A DNA stretch of 64,000 nt from positions 67,499,348-67,563,347 of the forward strand of contig OX344764.1 in the NCBI GenBank assembly GCA_947034895.1, in the 5' to 3' direction. Made by a program: the position numbers and the translations under genes. The notes below the pieces were generated by a model that was given only the letters and a program-made list of their open reading frames with translations, searched no databases and was not told the origin of the DNA. Below are positions 12,456 to 24,609 of the stretch, in pieces; within the stretch, counting starts at the first letter, position 1; the number at the start of each line of letters is the position of its first letter. The stretch is from Rhytidiadelphus loreus. Its lineage: Eukaryota > Streptophyta > Bryopsida > Hypnales > Hylocomiaceae.

Positions 12456-14707
12456 CATTAGAGAAATTCTTAGCCCTCCAGAGGGCCGCTTCAAAGCAAC
12501 TGAAAGGACCCCAAGATTACATTTAACTTTGCTTAATGATTTGTTTTTTCCCTATAGTCAATCACCGGAAGTCACGATGTCCAACGACTGTCAATGGTTC
12601 AAAATTCAAGTATAAGTAGTTAAATAATCAGAGTTCAAGTATTGTAAATTAAGTAAATTCAATGAAATTAAGCAAAATGAAGTGAATTTTCAAGCTAGTT
12701 GCCAAAAAAATTAGAAAACTCTAACGTTTTTGAACTAGCTTCTAAAATCAATTAATTTAGGGTGTTTAATGATGAGAAGAGAATATCTTTATATACACAT
12801 GGGGTGGTAGGAGGTAGAACAACCCATGTGGGATATGTAGTTTAGAATTTGTAGTTTTTCAACTGCTCATAGTTAAGTTTAAAGTAGGAATAGTTTAGAA
12901 TTTTAAACCCCATTTAGGTATAGTAAAATGAATTTTTTCAAAAACCTTTGAACTAAACAAAATTGAAAAATCAAACTAGTTATCATATCCAAAAATTCAT
13001 TTGATGTTTAGAGCCTCCAATAAAAAGTTATGGACAAAATTCTAAAAGGTGTTGAAAAGGAGATTTTCTTTGACATTTTCAAAAACCTTCTCCAAATTTT
13101 GCCGATAACTTTTTATTGGAGGCTCTAAACTTCAAACGTATTTTTGGACATAAAAACTAGCTTGATTCTCCAACTTTATTTAGTCCAAAGGTTTTTGATA
13201 AAAATTATTCTACTATACCTAAATGAGGTTTGAAATTCTAGTTTTAACACAATTCCTATTTTAAACTTAACTATGAGCGGTTGAAAAACTACAAATTTTA
13301 AACTATATATCCCACATGGGTTGTTCTACCTCCTACCACCCCATGTTTACATAAAGAGATTCTCTTCTCATCATTTAACATCCTAAACTAAATGACTTTA
13401 AAAGCTATTTGGAAAATGTAAGAGTTTCCTAATTTTTTTGTCAACTAGCTTGACAATTCACTTTATTTTGCTTAATTTCATTGAATTTGATTAATTTCCC
13501 AATTAATCACCTCGCATGTTCACGTGGCTGATTATTAACCCCAAAGGACTGGATTGTATTTTTTGGCTGTATAGAAATTTTGGGCAAGTACCTACAAGCA
13601 GAGATTTTCATATTTGAGGCTGAAATTTTAATAGAATGTAGGGGCGAGGAGTATCTTTCATATGCACCAAATTTCATGACATTTGGAAATACGAGTCAAA
13701 AGTTATGGCCCAATATGTTACTTTTTTCACTGACAGGGCAGTTTGGGCAGATAAAAAAAATCTCTTTTTTCTGAAACAAAAATTTGGAATTGATTTTTTA
13801 GAGTTTTATATACACAAAAAGCTTTGAATCATTCCATTTTGATCAATGAGTCAAAAGTTATGAGGATTTTTTGTTTGCGGGTAGTTTTGGATTTCCTACT
13901 CTAAAATAAACTTCAAAATCCTTTATCTTATCCAATTTTGCATTGGCCATGGCAATAGTCCATTTTGATTCAAGATTAATATCACACTATGCACTAGTAA
14001 TAAAAAATTTCAATATTTTTGGACAAAAATAAAATCGTAGGATGTAGATACATTATTACAACATTTTGACCATTAGGATTGGAAATTTTCAATTCCATAT
14101 TTAAATTGTAAATAATTTAGTATTTTTAATCATCCTCTACTACTACCTACTTACTATTTTTTCCTATATGTTCTACTATTCCAAATGATCTGAAAATTTT
14201 CAAGCATGTGGCCAACTTGTCTAGGAAAACAAATCCAAAGAAGCACCACCATTTAGGTCATTTTTTCATAGAAATGTGAGCTTGTGAAGTGCAGCTGCCC
14301 TGCTTTTTGCAGGGTCAAAAAATGATTTTAGTTAATTTGAATGTTTATATCTTGCAATCCACCCGGTGGAAATGTCTGAAATTTTTACCACATGTTTTTG
14401 ATACTATATAATACAAGATCCTATGGTTAGATATGTCAAAAAATTCAAAATTCAAAATTCAAAATTTTGGTACTTGTACTAGAAATGGCAGTTTTGGAGT
14501 GTTTTTGGTGAAAGTATAGTGACGATCCTTTATAGGTTAAACAGACTTCTACTACACTCTCATTATTGGAGTTCTGACATCTTTTGCGATATTCACCCAC
14601 TCTGACAATGCACTATGGCTATATGCCCCTACTAATTCTTACGTGATTAATAGACTAGTTTGGTCACTATGGAGCGACCCTCTGGAGGGCTGAGAATTTC
14701 TCTAATG
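12456..14707. mobile_element. 2.25-kb TIR element carrying an internal giant hairpin
   Basis: Terminal inverted repeats of about 34 bp with two mismatches start CATTAGAGAAATTCT at 12456 and end as the inverse at 14707; both contain AGCCCTCCAGAGGG. No transposase ORF is seen. Inside lie a large inverted repeat (12655-13490) and a fragment of the TTAACCCC-end family (13534 onward). No certain target duplication was found; a TA inside the TIR start is possible. Confidence 0.7.
12655..13490. repeat. Inverted repeat with arms of about 390 bp
   Basis: Left arm about 12655-13048, right arm about 13086-13490, loop about 40 bp. Matching landmarks are GGGGTGGTAGGAGGTAGAAC on the left (12803 on) and its inverse near 13325-13345, and GAGCCTCCAATAAAAAGTTA near 13011 and its inverse near 13105-13125. 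Similarity runs along the whole arm with scattered mismatches. A transcript through it would fold into long double-stranded RNA. Confidence 0.8.
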
Positions 14708-14981
14708 TCATAAAGCAGTATGTAGGCTACACAACAATCTCTTAAAAAACTTTAAAGTAACACGTTTCCTATTAACTTCTTTAGTCCATAACTAAGATAT
14801 ACATGACTATTTCACACCTTACATGATTTTTTCCATATTTTTCTAAAATGGAAAATTAGACAATTTTTTTGAATGGTTATCCTATTTTCTAAAACTACAA
14901 ACATTAAAGTATAGGATTTTATATAATTTTTCATTAATCTATATTTGTACTTAACGTAAAGAATTTTTTTAGGCCTATGGT

Positions 14982-15135
14982 CATTACAAGAAAATGGAGG
15001 TATAAATGACTTGTTCACAATGATTGCATCGACAACAATGACTTCAAAGTGACTGCAAAAATGACTAATTTGTAGTCATTGTTGTTAGTGTAGTCATTGT
15101 GGACAAGTCATTTATACCCCCATTTTCTTGTAGTG
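14982..15135. mobile_element. CACTA-type MITE, 154 bp
   Basis: The right end inverted reads CACTACAAGAAAATGGGGGT; the left end reads CATTACAAGAAAATGGAGGT (first CACTA mutated to CATTA). The inverted match continues through TATAAATGACTTGT and CACAATGA. CACTACAAGAAAA is the classic CACTA/EnSpm terminus. Flanking triplets GGT and AGT are a near-match to the expected 3-bp duplication. Non-coding. Confidence 0.85.
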
Positions 15136-17301
15136 AGTGTTTATAGACTTGCAATTTTTACTAAATTACGTATATAATTATTTTTTTCTATTTAAAAAAA
15201 ACACCTCATAGAGTCCTAATACTTTGTGGATTACTTGATTTGCCTCCATTTGGCATAAAAGTGGTAGATGTTTCTTGCAACAACCTTAGAATCCAAAGCA
15301 CCAACCAAACCAAACTAGGGGAGCTTTACAATCTACAAGTAACAATAATAGTAAAAACTAGATTGTATATGTAATTGAAATGAAGGCTTTTGATGATGTT
15401 CTTGGGGCATCATTTATCTCAATTTTCTTGGGATTTTTACTATTACTATTGTGAGGACAAAATTAGTGTCACAACGTCACGTGTAAAAGTAGTGTCACTA
15501 CAACTATTAAAAAATTGGTACATCATAAAACTTCATCCTACACCAATTTAAAATAGTGTGACTTTGGTGCCCATCTTTCATAAGTCATAACATTCAGTTT
15601 AGAGGCTTTAGAGGCTTTGCCTTGAGTCCTTTGACAAAGATGATTCAACAATGATTCAACAGATCAATTTTTAATGACACATATTCTTATAGTGGCTACT
15701 TGCATATTTAAATGACACATTCAAGTTTGATTATTGAATGATTGGTTTTTATTATTGCTTAATTTGCTTTGATTATTGACAGCTTTTGAAACTATTCAAT
15801 ATTCACTAATGTCTTGCTTAACCCTGGAGCGCTCCGACGTCCATTTTCTGGACGATGAACATATTCAGATCCTTGTTTCTGTCTCATTGCTGCTTGGATG
15901 AAAGTCATCCTAATTTTTGGTGATACTTTATCAAGTTGTTGTCCCATCCATCGGTTGGATTTGGTGTTACTAGAATATATACATTTCTAAAATTACAAAT
16001 GTGGAAGTATGTCAAGTGGTCAATTTGCATTGACTTTAGTTCAAAACTAGATGTGCAAAAATGAGGTCAAAGATGTAAAGGTCACAAAATTTTCAAAAAA
16101 TCACCATATGAAGAGAACCTCATTTCAAATCCATTCCAACAAGTTTTACTCAAAAAATGATAATATTTTACTTGTAATTGAATTTAGAAGGAATTCTGAA
16201 ATTTTCTTTTCAAAATTTATAGGAAAAGATTGGTGATAGCATTAATAGATCTAACTGTACGGATAGAATTTAAAAATCAAAATCTACAGCTTTCATTTGT
16301 ATACCAATTCCAAAATATTCTTCCAAATTGTAGTTTAGAATGTTTTTTCTCAAATCGTGAATTTTGGAGATGAATCCAGACGTTTAGGGGTTAATGACAT
16401 ATGCCCTCACATGGCACATAGCTACTGATGGGAATATGGGATGTGAAATATTTCACACAATTTCATTGGGAGATGAAATATTCCACGTCATTCTGTTTTG
16501 GAGAAGGCAACAGAGTTGTAGACTGCTGAATGTTATGGTGCTTGCAAAAACTAGGTCACTTCCCTGGAGCTCAATTTTTTTTTAAATTACATTCTTTTTT
16601 GGGTCACCTGGAGCTCTATTTGCAGTGAGTGCCAGAAACTGTCGCCATGACTCCATATTACACAGGGCAGTCCATCATTGACTTCATACCGAAAGACTGA
16701 AAATTGACATCCTGTTCCGCATCCTGCTCTCTCTTGAACAAAATAAACAGGATGTCCACAGCTATTTGACATTCGCACTTCCAGCACTTTGTATTTTTAA
16801 TAAGCACTCTCTCTCAACATGGAAGACCCTAATCAAAGGAAAATTGTCAACATGGACATGATCACCTTCTGAGTCTTCATTTTTCCACGTCTGAATCGAA
16901 GCTGTGCAAAGCAATAAAAAGGGTTCACATCAGGCTTTTTTTTGGCTTTTGGTTGCCAGATCGCACCAGATTTAAAAAAAAGAAATTCGGGTAGAAAATG
17001 GCAAAATAAAAGTGAAGTTTTTTTGCCAAAATTGTGGATGAAAACATAATTATAGACATGTCGTATGTGCTAATGTGATATTTTGTATCCAATATGTGAA
17101 TGACTGCTGAAATTTGGGGAACCACTATAACATTTTATATCACCACTTTGGCACTTCTCCAAAAATGAAAACAACAACCCTGGTTCACATTCACAAAGTG
17201 AGTGCCACTTAAGATGTCTCCATGTACCGTCCACCATTTAGTTAATCCAACAATTAAGGGCCTGCAGCATTTCTATTTTCATTTCGACTCAAATGAAGGA
17301 G
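15136..17301. other. Intergenic DNA with repeat fragments
   Basis: 16387-16402 has a TTTAGGGGTTAA end of the TTAACCCC repeat family. About 17045-17158 is a dispersed repeat whose second copy is at 56884-56997 (shared CCACTATAACATTTTATAT and TTTGGCACTTC). No gene, tRNA or rRNA recognised. Confidence 0.4.
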
Positions 17302-17849
17302 CTAGAGCCCGCAGCATTTGAAAAATAATCGACAGTCCAAGCCTCCAAGCTCCGGATGGCACATTTTATTGCACAGATTTTGAACGCACAAGGGACATAA
17401 TCCCAAGAACTCCTCCTTGAGCACACTCGAAGCATCTCTCAAGAGGGGACAACAAGTGCTGTAACTACCAGAGAATATTAAAAGTAAAAAGAAGCTAGGA
17501 ACGTACAATAATAAGAATAAGGATCCCTATCTGTGCGGGATTCTCCATCTGTCTAAGTTTACACTCCACTATGGTTCCAAAGCCGGGTCGCGAGCCGCTC
17601 CAAACCATGCCCATTCATCGGGAGCCTCACGGAGATGCAACTCGTTTTCTGCACCCGGAGACTCACCACCTTAAACTACCAAAATCGAAAGACAAAATTA
17701 CAGTCTATGGGGTGAGCATGCGGAGGCCGCGATCTCTGACTTGATTGCAACTGAATGATCGATGAGAATCACTATGATAGAAGAATAATAGGAATACTAA
17801 GAGGAGTAAAATGAAAGCCTAACTTGTGGGGGAAGTTCTAGGAGTTAAT
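17302..17849. other. Downstream region of expansin A, less AT-rich
   Basis: GC content rises at about 17500-17750. A minus-strand open frame at 17302-17508 has nine Cys and a hydrophobic N-terminus but no ATG. No recognised product. Confidence 0.3.
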
Positions 17850-18052
17850 GGATGCCATTTGCACTTTGGAAATTAACGTATGTACTGCCAGGTGAGAAGT
17901 AATTCGGAATGACATGACTAGCCACGTACAGCGTACGTAGTGTCTGCTCAACTTCGACACCACCTTGATATGATCAAACGGACCCTTGAACGGTTTCACA
18001 TCGTAGAGTTTTACTATGTAAGCGACGTGAACATGTACGTAGGAGTAGCCAG
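17850..18052 (-). pseudogene. Decayed tandem copy of the expansin A 3' end
   Basis: About 165-200 bp repeat the last part of the adjacent expansin gene (18059-18215): ATGCCATTTGCACTTTGGAA, CGGAATGACATGA, CTTCGACACCACCTTGATAT and CCCTTGAACG all recur in order. Small insertions (extra ACGTAC near 17925, extra TG near 17972) shift the frame, so no expansin C-terminus could be made. It encodes the end of the family's second domain (FKGPF...KVVSKL..HY). It looks like a local duplication that then decayed. Confidence 0.8.
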
Positions 18053-18054
18053 CA

Positions 18055-19371
18055 CTAGTACGCCATTTGCACTTTGGAAACGTATGTAGTGCCAGGTCCG
18101 AAATAATTCGGAATGACATGATTAGCCACCGCGTAGTGTCTGTTCAGCTTCGACACCACCTTGATATCAAACGGCCCCTTGAACGCTTTCCCATCGTAGT
18201 TCTGGAGCATCCAGTTCGCCCCCCAGTTGTGTTGCATGGGTTGGAAGTAGTACTTGTTCGCCATCCGGATGTACACGGCTCCAACGTCCCCAGGTCCTCC
18301 CACGTACTTAACTAAGAGGCTGAGCCAGTACGGGCTGGATCCCGGGTCCACTTTGAAGGCTATGTTCTGGCCTTTGTACCTGCACGGGATTCGCTTGTAG
18401 AGGAGGTTGTACAGGCCCCGGCCGCGCAGCTGGGCGGCTTTGCCAGAGAGAGCCAGAGCGTTGATGGCTGCGCCGCTGAAGTCGAACGCGGGCTTGCCGG
18501 AACTGCAGTAAGTGCCGCCCGGGCAGAAATCCGTCACCACGACGGTGGTGCCGTAGCTGTTGCAGAGACGGGGCTGGGACTTACCGTCGGTGCAGCGGAT
18601 CTGGTAGCATTGGCCGCAGCCCAGACCGTTTTGGTAAATGGCCGGACTGCCTGCAACGATCTTGGGCCCGTATGGTGTACCCGACAGCTTCGTGTAGCCG
18701 CAGTTTCCTCCTGCATACATCACAAGGTTCAAGATGTTCAGAATCACCTGATGGTCTGCTAAATTAATTGCAACATTTCTCCCTTGACATCACAGGGATT
18801 TGTAACACCATCTGGACCTTCAGGGGGGAAGTGAGCTAAGCCACAAGGGAGTCTTATGTATAGACCTGTCTCACTTTCCCCCATGTGGATGAACATGCGA
18901 ATGATCGAATTTTATCGAAGCAACGCCGTGCGGAAGAATGTGGTTTGATACGTCCACAACACTCCAGAAGAATAGAATTTCAGAACAATGAACATGGTGA
19001 GGGACTTTCATACCACGAAACACTAAAAAATCAGATCGATGACGAAGGGAATGTGGTTTAATACATTCTGTTTATCATTAATTGTCAGCTGCAGTAAGTG
19101 CATAACACTCCGAACCAAAAGCATGTGATTGGTAAAAATGCACTGATAAATATATATATACAAGTTCGAAATTCATGATTGCAATAATGATTGTGAGGAA
19201 GTGGACGAGAATGTGAGCGCAGTACTTACCACTTGAGCCTTCGCCGTAAGGATCGCCATACCAGGTGCCGTGACCGACCACCCAATTCTCATTGTACCCT
19301 TGGGACGCCAACCATCCAGCCTGAGCAACAGGCAGGCTCAGGAGGCTCAACAGCAACCACATCACAGCCAT
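18055..19371 (-). CDS. Beta-type expansin, intact (copy A)
   Basis: Secreted wall-loosening protein, two exons: 19371-19230 and 18710-18055, phase-1 intron of 519 bp (donor GTAAGT), giving 265 residues. A signal peptide (MAVMWLLLSLLSLPVAQA) is followed by the GH45-like double-psi barrel: GHGTWYGDPYG, GGNCGYT, GCGQCYQIRC, VVVTDFCPGGTYC and AFDFSGAAI. The C-terminal CBM63-like domain starts near GQNIAFKVD and includes KYVGGPGD, HNWGANW and FKGPF. Expansins act on wall polysaccharide without net hydrolysis. The usual HFD motif reads AFD, so the His is absent; the CPGGTYC loop before it also differs from many angiosperm EXPB proteins. Copy B at 25806 shares intron position and layout and points the other way. 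Assignment to expansins is very sure; the EXPB subfamily is likely but divergent. Confidence 0.92.
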
Positions 19372-19537
19372 GGAGGTACACTTCTAAACTCTCTGCACTC
19401 AGCAGATTCAGAATCCTTCAACGAAAACCAGGGCTAGAGTGTCATCGATCAGTAACCTGCAGGTCAGTCGCACTCACTGCTGGAGCTGCTCTAGTGCATG
19501 AATTAGTAAGACATAATGGCGATCAGTTGATCAGGTG

Positions 19538-19549
19538 GAGTATATAATG
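19538..19549 (-). promoter_or_regulatory. Possible TATA box of expansin A
   Basis: On the minus strand the sequence reads CATTATATACTCC, about 170 bp upstream of the start codon, at a plausible distance for a transcript with a leader of roughly 140 bp. No other element supports it. Confidence 0.35.
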
Positions 19550-19559
19550 TGTGGGAGTT

Positions 19560-21706
19560 GTGGCGGGAGTGGATCGATGTGATTGCGGGAAGGTTACTGA
19601 TAAAGTATTTTAATTGTCATGGAAATTTTAGTATTTTGACCCAGAGAGCGCCAAGTAGAAGTTACAAATAGTCTTCGGTTGGAGAATCCAATCGTCCCAG
19701 AGCTAAACCCTGACTGCCGGTTAAGATGCGGTAACAGTGGTTGACCGACTGCCTACCGCCGGTAACGCGGAACTAGCTCAGAAATAACCAAGAAATGCCG
19801 TACTTGCGGTGCAGCTATTTGGGGCCCGATTATGCAGGTCAACTTTATACTTTTTTTTCTTTTTTAATGGCACATGCCGGTACTCAGTTGCAGATCAAAT
19901 TTTTTCACCAACCTTTACTGACTCCTGGCAGAGCACATTTGAAAATTACTGAGATGGAACTCGAACGGCGGTTTGCGTCTCGAGGAAACTTCAGCTGCAA
20001 AACTTGAATGGGAAGTGTGCAGATTGCAAAGACTATTAAGTTACCGACTGTCTAGTACGTTCTGCACCTCTCTCTAAATTTCAGAGCTCTGGCCACTTGC
20101 AGACGTCATTTATACAAATTTAAGTCCATATTTGAATTGAAATTTGTGATTCAAGAGATGAACTTTCATCAGGATAGCCGTTTTCAGGAATAAAAACATT
20201 CGATGGTCGCCTAATAAGTAGCGTTCAAATTTACATTAATTACAAGCAACGAACCATGCAACTGATGAAACTATAATTAAGATTTGGAGCGCAAACGAAG
20301 AAGATAGAGTCATGCTGCACCTAACTTAAAAGCTCGGATCATTTGCAATGCAGTACAAGATGAAGGCAAGAGTGGATCATGTTGTGATCCATTTAATTAC
20401 ATATCCTAATTTGGGTTATCTAGCACTACTTCTGCAACAGCTTGCACCACCCTCTTGCTTACATTTTCCAGAACTCAGTGCTTCCATGCAGAAGCCCAAA
20501 GGAAAGCCAAGTCTGAAAAAACAGTACTGTACAGGCGTGGTGCAACATTGATTTTTGGGGAGCAGAATATCCCTGTTTTCCATTTTTTTGTTCCGGGTGG
20601 GGGGGTTTCAAAGAAGCAGTGTCGAAAATTGTGGCTAATAATGCAATATGCTTAATACTGCTAAGTGGAAACATGTCGACCCAGCAGCTAGCTTGTCTAA
20701 CCAAATTAGGGCTGATTAGTTAGTTCATTTACATGTTTTCTAATCCCGTTTCAAATATGCTCTGCTTCAATTTTGTTGGGGACAGAAGTCACGAAAGAGT
20801 GAACTCATTCATGATAAGTTCAACTTCCATGCCAACTGTAAATGTCCTATCCACACTCGCAAACCAATAGGTAGAAAGGAGAATTGCCAAATTTTAATGT
20901 TCAGAAGCCCAGGCAGCATCCGAGCACTCAGTACAGATTATCAGGAGTTATGAATCGTGAATTTCTACTGACTGAACGTAGTAAGTTCAACAAAAGGTAT
21001 GGGATAAAAAGACCTTGGCCAGTAGGCGTCTTGCACTCTTGCTTATTATTCAGAGAGATTTGTCAGTTAGTTCATTGTTACGCAGTGCCACTTGGATTTT
21101 ATCCTGCCGGAGTGTGAAAATGGAGTATCCAAAACTGGACAAAAAATTGGTAGGACAAGCAACCAACATGTGATAAAAATAAAATAAAAGATGTATATGT
21201 AGCCACAAATTTCATGAAATTGTGAGATTTTAGCTGCTTGTTATTTCAAATCCAAGGCTAATACCTTGTTTGCCGTACATTCTTAGACAAGTGGGTATTG
21301 CTTTAGGTGGTTGGTTGCGGCGGCCACCCCCTGCTCCATCGTCTGTGTCTGCCTGATGTAATGAAATTTGGAGTTTTGTTTCAGACCCAAGATTGCTTTG
21401 AAAGAGGAGGATTGTAACCTTTGCAAATTTGAAGTTGAAAGACAGTGACCAGCAAGCATTCGATACCAGAGGAAATGAACCAGGAAATTTTGATAACCTG
21501 GAGAGGATGCAACCAGTGTCCTTCTGCCCCATTTTAGAGTCCAGCGGGATGGACACTATCAACCAACCTTTGCTGTACTTGCTTCAGTACTTCGTAGCCC
21601 ATCTGCACTCGACAGCAGGTCATCATGCAACAACACAAACCTCTCACAGCAATGGTTCCCCATGATCCCGGGGATGCCAAAAGCAAAAAAAGAGAAAACA
21701 AAAAAG
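19560..21706. other. Intergenic DNA, nothing recognised
   Basis: Moderate GC. Several 60-110-codon open frames lie on both strands (for example 20459-20704 minus and 21230-21562 minus) but none shows a known motif, and they overlap each other in different frames. No RNA gene seen. Confidence 0.4.
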
Positions 21707-21865
21707 CACAAGGAGATTATTTCAGTTTACTACTATAATTATTGCAGTAAACTACACACCTCTACCACTTTCAAAGTGATAAACACACTACAGTACCATT
21801 ACCACTTGCAAAGTGGTCAACTCTGTTACATTTCCATGATGGTAAACTGAAATAATCTCCTTGTG
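21707..21865. mobile_element. MITE with perfect 23-bp TIRs
   Basis: The first 23 bases (CACAAGGAGATTATTTCAGT then TTA) are exactly inverted in the last 23 (21843-21865). The trinucleotide AAG flanks both sides (21704-21706 and 21866-21868). A 5' CAC and a 3-bp duplication fit the CACTA superfamily, though the start is CACAA and not CACTA. Length 159 bp, non-coding. The perfect TIRs suggest a young insertion. Confidence 0.85.
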
Positions 21866-21869
21866 AAGA

Positions 21870-24220
21870 AGCTCTAACTTATTACTATTCCATTCTTCAT
21901 CTCCTCAGAAATGACAGTTAATAATTCTCTTCCCACCCTCGGGAAAAGTTATTAATAATTCTCTTCCCTAAAGGAAGCGACAACTAACTTTAAAGACTTT
22001 CTTCCCAGTACAGTACTCGATCTGTCGCCGAAGAGGGTCCTCCCGCCCTGTCCGCGCCAGGATCGGAGAGCCCACCTCTTTGGCTTTCAGCGAGAGCGCC
22101 ATTCACACCGACGGATCGACAAAAGTGATTGAAGCGGGAACTGCGAAAGAGTCACGGAACGACAGAAGGTCCCTCAGTGGAATGACCGCTCTGTAAACTT
22201 GCTGAATTATTACAGTGAGATCTCTCCTTTGAGTGTTATCGGCCCTCATTACTGATCATGGCGTTCACGTTTACCACCTTTTGATTTTTAAGGGTTTTTT
22301 TGAAAAATAAATTATGGGACCCATTGTCTCTCCTATGTTTTGATCTTGGTGTTTTGATTAATAATAAGTATGGTCATGTTCTCGGAGGAAAAGTTGACGT
22401 CAATTTGCATTTGAAAGACAAATAACTAACTAACTATTGTCACACTTATTATGTAATTGTACAATTTAAGACAATTCAACATTTAACCATATGGAAGATG
22501 CAAAAACAATTTACTTTTTGTCAGTGGCTTTCTACCTTTAAGATGTTCTTATGGGTTTAGGGTTCAATTGCCTTAGGCAAAGTTGAGCACTCCAATGTAA
22601 GATTGGAAAAGACACTTAGTAACTATAAGCTGATTGAAAGCGATGGTGTAGGAATATGATTGTGGGATAGTATTTTGGAAAGATATCATCATACTAAGAC
22701 CATTATTTTCCTCTCTTTAATTCGTTTGTGTTTAGATCATACATTCTATGTATTACACTACTAACATGTCTGCTACTAGCGCTACAAGGTCTCTATAACA
22801 ATATCAAAGACCTAGTTAGAAATATCTAGATTCAAAGTAAATAACCATCTTTTGTGAGTGACTTGAAAATCAAGCCAAGTCCTTCATCAAGTCAAAAGGA
22901 CTCTCTTCAGATTACAAAGGACCTTTGTACAACTAATCAATAATGTTATATATCTTTACTAATATTTGTTGAGATATTTTACATTTGTTCATTTATGAGC
23001 AACTAATTATTTTTCATTTGTGAAAATAAATAAATAAAATTTATCATTAGGAGTTGTCACACCTTCCTCATACCATCCTCAATTTTCAAAGAATGAGAAC
23101 GTGGTACTCTTGTGTCGACTCTCCTTGGCTTGGTCATTAAGACTGGTCATTCTTCTCTTCCGAGGGTGAAGAATGGGCATGAAGGAGATTTCTTCATAGA
23201 AGTTTCATATGGGATTTACTCTCCAAGGGTTGCTTTTACCTTGGTCGTGCTACCAACATTGATGCAAAAGATTCATCTTTATTTTCTTTACCATTGATTG
23301 TGGCTCTTTACCGCTTTGGTCCCTCCATGTAGATGAACAATTCTCTCAAGTTTCTATTCTCATTCTCGCAATGATACAAAAGGAGTGTCATACCTTGTCA
23401 CCATCATGTAGAACGGCTCCCTATTGGCTTCTCTTTTCACTGTACAACTTCTCATTCTTCATAGAAGTTTCATTCTCAGAGAAGGTACAACAACCCCTAT
23501 TATTCAGTTTTTGCTAAAAAAAAAATTGCTCATTTTTTATCATTTCGAAACTTGCAAGTGTTCACTTAGGCAGTTAGGCTGAGAGCTCATTTGAAAGTCC
23601 ACTCATCCACCGTGATGAACCCCATTTTTCCCTTGTGGCAGTGCTATTAGGGAGAACAGGAGGTTGACAATATTCAGCAGTTCAAAAATAGAATAAACTT
23701 AAAAACTAAGAAATAGAACAGTCGCGAAGTTGGACCCACCCACCGACCGACGAAGTCAGTTACCCTCCTCAAAACACTCAATAATTTCCTGACACAAACT
23801 GAATCTCCTCCGTCTTCACCGGACCTTCGGAACTCCCTCTCCCAAAATCGACGTCTCCTCCAGTCCTCCGCCTTTCTTATTAATCTTGGGTGCCCACCAT
23901 TTCCAATTTTACATTTCTCCACGATGAGAAAAGTGCTCGGAATCCGTTCACGGCTAGCTTCGTCAATCTTCACCTGTCTTCAGAAGCGTTGATCAGGCAG
24001 TCTCATCCCCGTTTTCAGATGATTTTGCAGTTGATTACACGCAACCAGTGAAGAGGGACGAATTCGGAAACATTTACATTTCACAACTGTTGCAGTTACG
24101 AAACTGATCCCGCTCTTGGTGCGGAATAATCAGCTTTCGGTCTTCACTGCTTGTTCTATAAAAAACTGATTCCGCTAAGTCGGGCTGATTTCAGGGTCTA
24201 GACTCGATCTGCTAGACGCA
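21870..24220. other. Intergenic DNA, nothing recognised
   Basis: At 21915-21970 AATAATTCTCTTCCC occurs twice in tandem. At 22020-22200 there is a GC-rich stretch without a recognisable product. The minus frame at 23674-23973 (99 codons) is Arg-rich and unrecognised. Confidence 0.35.
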
Positions 24221-24609
24221 ATGGCGGGCGAGCATTCGATTCGATTGCATGAATATGTGCGTGCTCTTTTTCAATCGTTCCCAGAGATTCGGAGTAGGTA
24301 GGGCTTCCAAGCGGAGAATCGATCCGTCTGTAAGTTATCGATCAGTCCCTTGTGTCCGGAGTTCCGGACCCTTCCTTCAACTCCGGGAGCAACTTTTGGA
24401 AGAAATTCAACACACTAAAGGATTTCTCTGAAGAGGGTCTTCGATTATCGAACTCAAAGTTGAAAGATAAGATGGAGTTGCGAGTCATGGGAAATTGGGA
24501 ACGTAACCAGAATCTTTTGATGTACCGACTGGTTTTTGAAGAGAAGACACTGACAGCAGTTGTGATCGAGCTCGATTCGGTAAAGGACTGGAGCTTCCAA
24601 TGGTTGTGA
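24221..24609 (+). CDS. Doubtful small gene, unknown product
   Basis: An ATG at 24221 opens a short frame (MAGEHSIRLHEYVRALFQSF) that ends at TAG 24297. From about 24331 another frame runs 85-90 codons to 24609 (ends SVKDWSFQWL) and contains GNWERNQNLLMYRLVFEE. The residue composition looks protein-like and GC is higher than in neighbouring DNA. I could not find a GT-AG join that links the two frames in phase, and I do not recognise the family. It may be a two-exon gene, a fragment or chance. Confidence 0.22.
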
